The translations under genes were made by a program, and so were the position numbers. Below the pieces are notes generated by a model. The model did not search any database, was not told the DNA's origin, and worked only from the letters and a program-made list of their open reading frames with translations. Shown here piece by piece: positions 20,579 to 31,665 of a DNA stretch of 64,000 nucleotides (its first letter is position 1; each line of letters opens with the position of its first letter). Source of the DNA: Coniferiporia sulphurascens (Eukaryota > Basidiomycota > Agaricomycetes > Hymenochaetales > Hymenochaetaceae); the NCBI GenBank assembly GCA_002794785.1, contig NBBA01000012.1, positions 744,001 through 808,000 of the forward strand. Reading direction: 5' to 3'.

Positions 20579-22860
20579 ATGAGGGCGAGTGTGGTAGGTA
20601 AGAGGAGTGAGTCAGCATTGATGTCTGCATCCATGCCTGCACCTGTGGTCGAGAATGCTACGGCTTCGGCCAGGCATGCGCCGGTTGGCCAGGTTCAGGG
20701 CAGACAGGGTAAGGGTGGGGGCACTTCAGCTTCGGTTTTGGTTTCGGCTTCAGGCAGCGGTAGCACACACAAACGCAAATGTGAGCCCAAACACGAGCAC
20801 AGTGTGTTGCTGCACACGGAGGTGAGCGTATGGTCAAGGAGAGCTGCAAGTGACAAGGTCAAGGCTAAGGTCAAGGTTGAAGCTTTGTCCCCTTCCTATT
20901 CCCCTTCTCCCGTACCTGTGCGTGATGGTGGCGATAGCATCCGTGATTCGCCCCCCGAGATACGGGTAGGGATGCACAGAGCTAGGGTGAAGGCTGTATC
21001 TGCTATATGGCGCACCGTCCAACAGGAGGAAAAAGGGTCGGAGTCGGAGTCAGAATCCGAATCCAAGTCTGAGTCGGACTCTGCATCTGCCTCTGCTATC
21101 ATCAGCACTATCCCACTTTCCAGTAGTAGGGGCAAGGGCAAGGCAGTTAGTGCCAGCACTAGAATGGCTACTCTGCACAGAGGCTGCCCAGTGTCCATGG
21201 CAGGACCCTCAGCATCGCCTGCCTCTACACCATTACATGCTCCTACACCGTCTCAGAGGCAGAAGGCCTGCCAGAAGTTGTGTCATCTGTGCAGGAATAG
21301 CGGGAATCGGCTTCCGAAGATGGTGTGTGGGAGTATGAGGGAGAATGGGAAGGAGTGTCTGGTGCCGTATTGTAGGAAGTGCATTGAGAAGAGGTGCGTT
21401 GCTTATGCCACTCATTGGAAAATTTTGCGATGCTCTTGCTCACCACTCCTCCCCACTTTTTCTTCTAATTCTCTATTTTATTTTATTTTATTTTGATGGG
21501 CAAGACACTGATTTTTATTACTTGCCTCCGTTTTTAAAATCTTGTGCTCAAAAGGTATCCTGAGATAACTTTCGATCTCGAGGCCCCGTTTCGCTGTCCA
21601 AGATGCATGGGTATGTGTAATTGTGATGCGTGCATGAAGGGGTGTGGGGAGCGGTATATCAACACGAAGGAGTTCCAGGAGATGTTGCAGAAGAATGGGA
21701 TGGCGCCTGGTGGTATGCGGGCTGCAAATGTGAATGCAAGTGAAGTGGAGATGTGGAGGGTTGAGGTGAAGGTGGAACTGATGGATGTTGACGGGGAGGG
21801 GGAGGGTGAGCCAGTGGAGTGTCTGCTGGATGGGGTGAGAGGCTCTGGTGAGAAGGATGAAGAGATGCATAAACACTTCGAGCTAGGGGGAGAGGGAGGG
21901 GAGACCCCTGGCAACAACGGCTCGACACAGTGCGAGCATTAGGAACTGCGGCTCACCGCAGTAACAAATGGCGCTGCAAACTCACACAACGACAACGATG
22001 AGGCAGAGGGGCGCTCGATGCCAATTGGTATCCCTGTGAGCAGCCTTGCGATGAGATCGAGCTCGGGTCGGGTGGTGAAGCCATTGGTGAAGGCGCGGCA
22101 GCATGACATGGGGATTGAGGGAGAGGGAGAGGAGGAGGGGCCGGGAGGTCCTCTGAGGAAGAGGTGGAGAAAGCTTGTGACTGAGTCTGAGTCTGTGTGG
22201 CGCGATAGCCCTGTGCTTAATGGTGCGGTTCATAGTGTGGAGACTGCAGCAAATGCAGATGCAAACGCAGGCAACCCACCAACAACGACGTTGGGCTCAC
22301 TGCTTTCGGACCGTGATGTGCTTGGCAAGAGCAAAGATGGGCCCAATGGACGTGTAGATGCTCGCTCGTCTCAAGCGGGAGTGGAGGTGGACATGGAAGT
22401 GGACGGAACTGTGGTTGGCGAGGATCCGCCACTGCAGCAGCACATGGCAGACCCGGAAGAACTTATCACTGCCCTTGATGCGCTGCTGCCCTCGACGTCC
22501 CAGGACATTGGAAAACCGGATCATGCCGGCGCAGAAGAAGGAACGAGCAAGACGTACAGGGTTCATGTGAATGGCGTTGATGAGCACGTTCGGACGACTA
22601 ATGGTATGGGCGTTCAAGATGGACTAGGACAGATCCCGATCCAGCAAGCGTCCACTGTGTTACCAGGTCATGATGCTACTTTCAGCATGACGAGTAAAGG
22701 CGTAGAGGCGATGTGTGCGCTTCTTTGCGGTCTCCTCAGTGATACCCTTCTTGTGCATGCAATGGTACACCTGTGTCCATGTGATCTTGTGTGGGTTTTT
22801 ACGTTGCAGGAAGAGCGACTTGTTCTTGCTGTTGGCGAAATGAAAGACCTGCAGGGATAG
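20579..22860 (+). pseudogene. Captured 4CXXC-R1-type zinc-finger gene
   Basis: Exon 1 encodes a basic, Ser-rich N-terminus with an SE repeat (residues 150-165), then KLCHLCRNSGNRLPKMVC and CLVPYCRKCIEKR. An intron of about 160 bp (from about 21,394) follows. Exon 2 opens YPEITFD, then FRCPRCMGMCNCDACMKGCG. These Cys pairs match the zinc-finger domain of the monoamine-oxidase A repressor R1 family (zf-4CXXC_R1), a nuclear DNA- or chromatin-binding module. A TAG at 21,940 stops the frame, which then stays open and in phase to 22,860. The 3' 150 bp run antisense over the eL24 fragment, so the C-terminus is a capture artefact. Confidence 0.7.
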
Positions 22861-23000
22861 ATACACCGTCAGTATCAGAACTGGAGAAAGAACTTGTGTT
22901 GAGGACGCACTTTGCTGTCGCCATGGACGAACAGGTGCCCCTTGCTGGGGTAAATTTTGTAGTTTGAGAACAAGTCGATTTCAACCTTCTGCATAGCCAT
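22660..23000 (-). pseudogene. RPL24: Captured 5' part of ribosomal protein eL24 (RPL24)
   Basis: Exon 1 (23,000-22,911) encodes MAMQKVEIDLFSNYKIYPSK and GHLFVHGDSK. A 62-bp GT...AG intron (22,910-22,849) follows. Exon 2 encodes VFHFANSKNKSLFLQRKNPH, KITWTQVYHCMHKKGI and TEETAKKRTHR. This is the conserved N-terminal half of eL24, a large-subunit ribosomal protein. After KKRTHR homology stops, and 15 unrelated codons lead to a TAA. The kept intron shows it was taken from genomic DNA, not from mRNA. The truncated product lacks the C-terminal helix, so ribosomal function is unlikely. Confidence 0.85.
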
Positions 23001-23095
23001 CAGCACTGTTCAAGCTAGACAGAAATGAAGGAACGCACCATCAGTAACATGTTTGTGCAATTACGAGCATGCTGTATGTGGCAAGTGTGGCCATG

Positions 23096-23419
23096 GGAAT
23101 TGTATAACTTATTAGGAAAAAATAATAAAAATTCACTTTCTTTCATCAGGCTCAAACCTAGGACTTGGCCCTCCTACCACAGCAGCTGGGGGAAACCCAC
23201 AAAAAAACATAAGATAAAATAAAGAAAAATGGGATTTGGGGTGGCATTTTCATACCTAATCGATACCATATGTGCTGCAGTTAAGCATAGGTCCACCACC
23301 TTACACAGTATCTGCTGCCAATCCCAGTAGTGGATGCATAAGGTTCGGAAACCCGAAAGCACCTGACTCTAAGCGAGCCTCAATACGGTTTGGAAACCAC
23401 TCAACCACTGAGCCATTCA
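23096..23419 (-). mobile_element. tRNA-derived SINE (about 324 bp)
   Basis: The minus-strand head reads TGAATGGCTCAGTGGTTGAG, a good RNA polymerase III A box. Further on is GGGTTTCCGAACC, a B-box-like motif. The body is unrelated to tRNA and the tail is T/A-rich. GGCCATG flanks both sides (23,089-23,095 and 23,420-23,426), a possible 7-bp target duplication. It sits between two captured gene pieces. Confidence 0.55.
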
Positions 23420-23466
23420 GGCCATGAAAGTGCTCGCTACTATGAGCCCTATGACCCCTCTTTGAC

Positions 23467-23503
23467 TAATAAGATTACAAACTGTCACCTTGTAATCTTA
23501 TTA
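23467..23503. repeat. Perfect 14-bp inverted repeat with 9-bp loop
   Basis: TAATAAGATTACAA, loop ACTGTCACC, TTGTAATCTTATTA. It could be a terminator-like hairpin or a foldback scar. The rest of 23,504-23,866 holds one open minus-strand frame (115 codons, hydrophobic) without family features. Confidence 0.75.
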
Positions 23504-23866
23504 CTCCTTTGTAACTAATCCACTGTTATTTGGTCTCTCAAAGTATTTAAATTTAAATTTACCAACAGCAGTACATATCGTGATTGCTGAACTCAGTTCT
23601 GCATTGATGTTAGAAGATAGAAGAAATATAGAGATAAAACAAAAGACAAATGTGCATCTCCATACATTTGCATCGTCATTGTCTGGTCTTGATTTCCACA
23701 TGCACGTATGTGCCAGTATGGGGATAATCACCACTTGACCGGAGCAAATGCCTATCTTGACAATAACGACGACAATGAAGAAAACACACTTCAACCACAG
23801 CCGCCTTGGCTCGCCTTTACTGAAACCCACAAACTTCTCAAACTGCATCTCACCCTGCTATGACAT

Positions 23867-24596
23867 ATGCAGACTGACCTTGAACGACATCTAGGCAGTG
23901 GCGTGGAGGAGCCTGTCCCAGTGCCACCCGGTATATCCACGATCGCAGCGCCATTCGATGGTATCTCGGAGCGTCCTCAGGAGTTTTACATACAGTCATC
24001 AACAGGATGGAAGAGTGCACTCGATAAATTGCGCAATTCATCGGGGAGCCGTGAGGAGGCTCTAGGTCATGAGCGCCGGGAGCAGGAAGCGGAGGAATCT
24101 ACAGCAATCATTGCCGGCTGCCGTGAAGATATGCATGCTCTCTGGACGGAAAGCGTCATACAGCAGATGCTTGATCGGTGCAAGCATTGTCTTGAGGACT
24201 GTGCAGGATTGTAAGTTAGTCAGCTACTCTTCATGTTCTCCCTCTAATGAAGACGGCTGCACGAAGCTTCCTCAATGACGTGGAATGTGTAGTGGTGCGC
24301 AAATACGAACCATCAGATGATGATATCATCCGCATGTGCCTATGCACAATGGGCGTACAAGAGCATCGTTTCTTGTTTGAGCGGGGTGCTGAGGCAGGGC
24401 AAGAGTGGCTAATGTACGATGTCGGGGGAACGTGTACTTTGCGACATGTGTGGGCATCTTTCTTCGACAATGTCAATGCAATCATCTTCCTTGCTCCAAT
24501 TTCGTGCTTCGATGAGAAACTAGTGGAGGACCGATGTGTGAATCGTCTTGAGGACTTGTTTCTACTTTGGAAGGCAGTCTGTTCAAACATCAGTTG
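23867..24596 (+). pseudogene. Captured internal fragment of a G-protein alpha subunit
   Basis: Exon 1 encodes part of the helical domain (FYIQSSTGWKSALDKLRNSS, CREDMHALWTESVIQQML, CLEDCAG). An intron from about 24,212 follows. Exon 2 encodes FLNDVECVVVRKYEPSDDD, MGVQEHRFLFERG, then WLMYDVGG (switch II) and FDNVNAIIFLAPISCFDEK and VNRLEDLFLLWKAVCSN. The P-loop (GxGxxGKS) before it and the NKxD motif after it are absent, so it cannot bind GTP. It resembles the expanded alpha-subunit paralogues of Agaricomycetes. The frame is open, suggesting recent capture. Confidence 0.85.
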
Positions 24597-24599
24597 AGG

Positions 24600-25790
24600 C
24601 AGTAATGGTGGTGTTTCCATATTGATGAACATTGATCCATCCGTGTACATACTAGAGGCTTGTGCAATCGCCATTGAAGTAGGGGATAGTGACCAAGGTG
24701 TACTTGGTCCGATACTGTCATTGCAACTGATACTTGCATGACGACTGCGAGGCTCTGTCAAACTGCTGCCAAAAGTCCCGCTGCCTCCATGACCACAACC
24801 ACAACCACTATTGCCACCCATGCCGCCCCGCCCACGATATTGACAACCGTCTTCGTGCCCATGCCTGCATCCCCTACCCCACTCCCATCCATGACCTCTT
24901 CCTCGGCCACTTTCGTGCCCAAAATCTCTCTGCCGGTCTGAGACATTCTGCCTGTCTTCCCCAAGCCGTGCAGATGTCGGTTCTGATGAGATAGAGGTGG
25001 GTATGTCTTGATATGGATCGTCAACTCATCATAAGGCAAAGGAGATGGACGCAAGGGTCCGGGAACCACATCCATATTGTAAGGTCCATATTCGTCATAC
25101 GGCAACGTGCCGTAAACGTTGTCTTCGGTCATTTCGTGATCATGCATTTGTGATGGTGTTGGTGTAGAGAGCAGGCCCTGTGTTTGTGATTCGGTCTGTG
25201 GAGGCGACGGTGTGCGATCCGTCTCCGTCTCCGTCTCTGGTTCCGGCTCCAAGATATGTGTCGAGATGCGCCACGGTTGTGGGACATGTAATGCAGTGGA
25301 AGAGGCATGGGCAAGAGTAGAAGGACAAGGGGCTGCTGCAGCCACAGACACCACGCTTTCTTGGGCTTGATCTTGAGCCTGAGTGTGGAGGTGTGGTTCT
25401 GTGGCATGACACGCAAGAGTGGGTGAGGACCCACCGCAAGAAAGTGGTCGTTCAGGATAGTAACTTAAGCCTGTCTGATACGAATGTGCATAGGCTGATG
25501 ATCCCGTCTGTGTGTTAACACTGGAGGCCGGGTACAGGTAAGATGGAGTCTGCCTCACTGATTCCCTCCCACTTGCACTTCCGGTTGCGCTCCTGATCTG
25601 GATGGATGACTGTGGGGCAGCTTGGTACACATATTTGTACCCACTGCTAGAGGGGCTGGGAACATGAGTCAACCCAAGTGCACTGGCGAGTACCAGTGCT
25701 GAAGATGTAGAGTTAGAAGTTGAAGTAGGGTAGGCAATAGGTCTTTGCTCACGATTCAGTGCACATAGCTGAGGACACATGCACAACACC
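24600..25790 (-). pseudogene. Captured Ser/Pro/His-rich gene fragment of unknown identity
   Basis: A 343-codon minus-strand frame (25,789-24,758) is rich in Ser, Pro, Thr, Gln and Tyr, with EPEPETETETD. A second frame (24,821-24,600) with FGSSLTEPRSRHASISC and NMETPPLLPQLM looks like its true continuation after a frameshift near 24,830. The composition resembles disordered tails of fungal transcription regulators, but no domain is present. It abuts the G-alpha fragment at about 24,597 and native transposon DNA at about 25,800, so it is probably a further captured piece. Confidence 0.45.
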
Positions 25791-25853
25791 TGTTGACGGC
25801 TCGCTCACCAACTTGAACAGAAACCACCACTGCCAGCATCCATTCCCCCACCA

Positions 25854-28319
25854 TGCCACCAGCAGCTCATAACCCAGAAGTAACCAAGTACAAGAATGGA
25901 AGACCAAAATTGCCAACCTGAGAAGAGGTCATTGCAAAAGCAGTGGCTAATGCAACTTTTGAGCCTACTGCTGGGTCCAAGCAAGCTGCAGCTTCACATC
26001 CAAGCCATGTTCGGATGACACTACAAGCTCATAAAGCAGTAGGAGAGGCTGTAAAGCCAAGTGATGAGCATACATCAGCAACAGAAACCAATGCTGGTAC
26101 GTTGCTAAACGTGTAAACAGCTGCTGACTAATCCCTGTTCTGACATGTGGCACAGGCACAGGCACAGGCACAGGCAGTGCTGACCAATCGGAGTTGATTC
26201 AAACAATGAAACAAAAGCAGAAGGATTTCCAAGTGAGTTCTAATCCTTTTTAAGATCTATAGCCTGCTTAAATTTTTAAAGGGAATGACTAGACAGGAGA
26301 AGAAGGACTATTGTGCAAGCTGTCACCTTGCTCAATTTGAGACTACACCTGGGGACAGTGCAGATCAGCAGCATCCCAAGCCTGCTTCCAAGAGCCATAC
26401 AGATCAGAAAGCCAAGATCACTGAGAATAATAACCAAAGGACCAAGGAAATTGCAGCTTGTATTAATACATTTGTCTGCTGGGAACCATCTCATGGAAAA
26501 GCCCCCTGTGGCAATGATGGATGCACATTTGCAAGTAAGTCTATCTGATACCTGATCTTTGAGAATATTCTAATTATTAGAAGACAAGGAAATAACTGCT
26601 GGTGACCTAGTCATGGTGCAGCCTATGCCAGGATCAAGATCTGCAGATGTCTGTACTATCTTCCCTCCCTTCTCTGGTATTTAGATACTGATATTGTGTA
26701 TAAACAGGGCTTCATACCCACTCTTCCAATTTATCAGCACTTCAAATGCATCAGCAAATATGCTCTTGCTCAACTTGAAGACCCAAGCACCTATCACCTC
26801 TCCAGATTCCTTGATGATGATCAGGAGGCTGGTATAAAGGATGCAATTTCTGATGCTGTTTCTTGGGTAGCAAAAAACCCTTGCCAGGCTCCAAGTTCCC
26901 AGGACATCAGTGCACCCCTGCACAAGTCCAGTCTCTCTAAGAGGCAATTCAAGTGCCTGCTTAGGTCTGGGAAGAAATCTGCAGCAGCATACCATGCAGA
27001 ACACACAGCACTTTCCCAGAGTCTAAAGCATAGAGCTGAAAGGTCTGCCAAGTATGCAGCACACAAGATGGAGGTTAAACTTCAGGCAGATGTCAGGAAG
27101 GCCAGAGAAGAGACTGAAAAAGTCAAAGCAGAGGTTGAGAGTGTCAAATCAAACCTTTTGAAGACAATGGAGGAGAAGGAGGCAGTGGAGAAGGAGCTAA
27201 AGGAATCAAAAGATTTTGCAGATCTACTAACAGGCCTTCTGAACAAGAAAGAACAGAGAAGGCTAGCACAGAAACTCAGGAGGAAGCTGACCTATTGTTA
27301 CAATTTTCCTTTACTTTCCTTATGGCGCTGACTCACTTCTTATTCATCATCATCAGTCAGCGCAACTCTCCCATTTCTCTGCCTTACTCATCCTTATTTG
27401 CCTTACACCATACGACACCATGATAACGCCTTATTGCACCATCATGACATGCTTTGCTTACTGATCACCGTACTTGTATTACCAAGGCCTTCCTTGAGTT
27501 TCCATGACCTCCCATAGTCTGGCAAACATACCTAACCAAGTCGCTACAGTAGCAAACACATAGAGTGGCATATAAGCATGTAACTTCAGCAGCACAAGCC
27601 CTAAGCTTGTGCTCTTTGTTCATACAAGCCCATTATCTGCCACCACCAGTCTACTGTGCGCCAGTATACCACGAGTCGCTTTGTCGTAACCCGACTCGCT
27701 ATAAGAAGCCTACCATGTCCACATTGTTGATCAGGAAGCCCCACCAACAATCACTTTCGACTTACAACATCTAGGAAGCCCCGTTGCCGTATCATCAGTT
27801 CCGATGATCAGGAAGTCCCAGCGTCGATCACCGCATAACCATCGAGCTTAACACCTATGAACATGGGCTTGAACTGCATAATATGATCCACTTTGACACT
27901 ATGCAACTCCACACCTTAATCCTGCATACCCATGAAGCCATCCACAGTGATGAAGGTATCAGGAGTGTTATTAGGGATGCCATTGAAAGTGCACATCCTG
28001 GAGAGGGGGACATATATATTAGGAAAATGGAGTACAGAGCCAACAGAGGTATAGTGTGTCTTCTCAATACATTAGCATACTAACATCTTGTCTTTTTACA
28101 GGACCTCATGGATATATTTGTGGAGATTTCAGGGGAGAAAGTTCCAAGAAATTGGTTGAATCCATTGAAAAGGGGTTGTATTTGGTTGATACAGAGGTAG
28201 ACTGGAAGAAAGGACTAGATGCCAAGAAGGCTGGAAACAATAAGGCTGAGGGTCCTGTGGAAATGGAGGTGGATGAGCTGGAGGATTTGATAGCAGAAGC
28301 GGCACAGCTTGGTGAATAA
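25854..28319 (+). pseudogene. Plavaka accessory gene: Cys-rich, coiled-coil protein, split by a solo LTR
   Basis: The start at 25,854 gives MPPAAHNPEVTKYKNGRPKL, then a TGA after LPT. Exons continue through KKDYCASCHLAQFETTPGD (possible metal site), FVCWEPSHGKAPCGNDGC, and IPTLPIYQHFKCISKYALAQ. A long Lys/Glu-rich coiled coil follows (about 27,060-27,285, EETEKVKAEVESVKS). The solo LTR at 27,296-27,853 interrupts the frame; it resumes in phase with EHGLELHNMIHFDTMQ and ends EMEVDELEDLIAEAAQLGE. The function is unknown. Its place directly upstream of the transposase suggests a partner protein. Confidence 0.55.
27296..27853 (+). mobile_element. Solo LTR, family LTR-A copy 3 (558 bp)
   Basis: It starts TGTTACAATTTTCC and ends GAGCTTAACA. 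CCTAT flanks both sides (27,291-27,295 and 27,854-27,858), a perfect 5-bp target duplication. It is inserted in an exon of the Plavaka accessory gene. Compared with copy 1, CATCGTCGATC reads CATTGTTGATC, the pattern of CpG deamination. Confidence 0.95.
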
Positions 28320-28456
28320 TACATTTGAAAAGAGTTAGATAATTAGATAATCATGCTGACATATATTGTCTTTGAAATACATCCCCACTCAGTCAATTTT
28401 CCCACACCTATCTTGATCTTGAACTACCATCATCCCTTGCCAATTACTCTACAATC

Positions 28457-31400
28457 ATGAACAGCTTCAGAAAAACCTCACTCCTCCAACAAACAAAAAT
28501 TGACTGAATCTGTCCTGCCTGTGGAACTGACTTCCCATCCATTCGTGGGAGGAACATTCACCTTTCCAGGGCTGAAAGCTGCAAATGGTACAATAAAGGG
28601 AAATTTTCAGAACTTGTCTCCACATATGTTCCAAAAGGTGAAAATCTTGAGGATGACCCTCCCAGTGCTATGGAAGATGATAATGCTGACCCTCTTAATT
28701 GGGATGATGGGTTTGTGATGGATGGGGATGACTATGCACCAGTTTCTGTCTCCCACACAGACCATATGCCAGGGACATTGTATGAGGGCTTACCCAAACC
28801 ACCAAAACGAGCCCATATAGATGAAACTCCCACAGTCTGTGACACCCACCCAACAGCAGGAAGGGTTGTGGGGCATGCACAGACAGCTCAAGAATACAAG
28901 GATGCCCACCCCATAGATAACAATTCCAGATCAACCAATCTATATGAACCTTTCACATCTGAGCTTGACTGGATGGTGGCAAAGTGGCTCATTCAGGATA
29001 GTTCTGGAAAGTCGGCATCAGACAGGCTTCTAAAAATCCCAGGGGTAAGTTATGTAGTGTATTTAACTTTTTTTCCAATATAGTGAACTCTACTTTTCTT
29101 AAAGCTTGTTGACAGGCTTGGATTGTCTTTTCACAATATGGACAATCTATACAAGAAAATAGACAAGCTCCCAGGAATGGCCCCATGGCATGAAACTACC
29201 ATTAGACTTGCCAATGAACCAGATGAAGCCCATCTCATTCAGTATCGTGATCCTATTGAAGCTATCAAAAGTCTATGGAGAAATCCTACATATGCAAAGC
29301 ACATGGTCTATGTGCCAATGAAGATGTGGGAAAATTCAGATCGAGACTCAAGATTGTACAATGAAATGTGGACTGGTAAATGGTGGTGGACAGTGCAAGT
29401 GAGCTACCTTCACAATATTTTCACAAAAATACCTAAGCAGGCTTCTTTTTAGGAGCTACTGCCAATAGGGGCAACAGTTGCTCCTGTTATTATTTCAACA
29501 GATAAAACCCAATTAACCAATTTCTGTGGGAGCAAACAGGCCTATCCAGTCTATCTAACAATTGGCAACATCCCCCGTGCTATCCGGAAGAAGCCAACCC
29601 AGAGAGCCTGTGTACTCTTGGCATACCTATCCACAGATAAAATAACATCTGCCAATCTCTCCCCAGATGAAATCAGACACAAGACACATTGCCTTTTCCA
29701 TGAATCCATGAAATGCATATTAAAACCCTTAGAGAAGGCTGGAAGGGAGGGCATAGACATGACTGGAGCTGATGGTGACATCTGGAGCAATTTCCCCATT
29801 GTAGCATGCTACCCTGCCGACTATCCTGAGCAGTGCTTGGCTACATGTGTCAAATATGGAGGGTGCATTCTATGTGACAAGGGGAAAAAGCAAGTTGGAG
29901 ATCCTGGAATTGGTGAACTTCGCACATCCCAGAAAACTTTGGACATTATTGATGAAGCTTTAAACCATCCAAAATGAGCATTCCATACTGTTTGCCAAGA
30001 TCCGGAGAACAATCTCAATGGCCATGTCCACAGCCCATTCTGGGAGAACCTACCTTATCTCAACATCCATGCATCTATGACACCTGACATTCTCCATCAG
30101 CTCCATGGAGGAGTATGCAAACATGTATTGGGATGGGATCAGCTGGCATTACCACAGAAAGTGTTTGACCAGCAGATAAAATCACTTCCTCCTTCCCATG
30201 GTATCTGGCATTTTCCAAAAGGGCTCTCTAGCTTAACAAATGTGTCTGGGACAGAGCGCAAGCAAATGATGAAACTATTACTTGGTGCCATTGCCAATGG
30301 TGTTCCCAAGAAAGTGGTAATTGCAACACAGGCCATCCTGGACTTTACATATATTGCACAGTATCCCAGCCACAGTGAAGAAACTTTAGGGTACTTGGAA
30401 GATGCCCTTGAAACATTTCACATGCACAAATCCATTTTTATTGAGCTTGGGATACAATCAGACTTTGAAATTCCCAAACTTGCATCCCTACCTCATTACA
30501 AATCATCTATCATAAACTTTGGTGCTACAGACAATTATAGCACTGAGCTATTTGAGCACCTACATATCAACTTTGCAAAACAAGCTTTTTGGGCATCAAA
30601 CAAGAGGGAAGAAAGGCCACAGATGTTAAAATGGCTTGACAGACAGGAGAAAATTGCTTCATTCCAGCAACTCTTGGCCATACACACTCATGAGGAAGAG
30701 TCATTGTCACCACTACTTAAAGCAAGGCAGGGACAACCCATACTATTGGCAAAGATTGTGCCATTCCCCAACAGAAATATTGATCTGGTGATGGAAGAAC
30801 ACAGAGCACCATGGTTCCACCCCTTGACCTCTAACCACCATCATCTCACCCAGCGCACATCCACCCACACCACCCCTAAACTCCCTGGGTTAACCACCCA
30901 CACCAGTCTCCCTCACAGTAGACATCCGTCGAGCTGTTTTTTTCGGCCTTGTTCATCATTCCACTCCCCTTTCCCCCCATCCCCCCATGCCCCCTTCTAT
31001 TCCTTCACCTCCCAGTGCCAAACTTCAAAACCAATACCACATATGAACCTTTCAACCTCGTCAACGAAAATCAGCACATATTAGAATGGGCCATACGCCA
31101 GTACAAACTACAGGTTATCAGCATTATTGACCAACCACACAATTCACGACATATCTTTCTCTACCAAGAACACCTCAACCTTTATGGCCCATGCATGGAC
31201 TTAACATCAGTCCTCCTACAATTCACAGTCAACCTCACACCTCATGGCAACCTGCCCCTAGCCTCATGCACACATGCCGCTCCAAGCGCTGTCACGTCAC
31301 CCCTCTCAGAGTCACAAATCTCGGACATTAAACAATTCAAACCACACCCACCCACACATCACAAAAAATTGAGTAGTTTCTCCCACCTTACACATTCAGC

Positions 31401-31631
31401 ATTAGCCATCATAGAATCCATAAAACCGCCACCCCCTCCTACACAATTTGTTCTTCCAATTCATATCCCACCTGACAAAATCATTTAGTTACTTCCGACC
31501 ACAAAACTTCCTACCCATCCATCGCCTTAAGCCCAGAAACTTTATACCTTGTTAATCTCCTCTGACACTACACTTCATATGGTCTCATATCCGCGTCTTT
31601 TACTATGTAATGTAGCGGTATACAAATGCAG

Positions 31632-31665
<34 letters not shown>

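Noticed and set aside
23501..23848. Minus-strand 115-codon hydrophobic frame as a membrane protein
   Set aside because: No family motif, no clear start context, and AT-rich DNA between captured pieces; open frame alone is not enough.
24734..24994. Plus-strand His/Cys-rich frames as a metal-binding protein
   Set aside because: They overlap a longer minus-strand frame and derive from its Gly/Val-rich low-complexity part.
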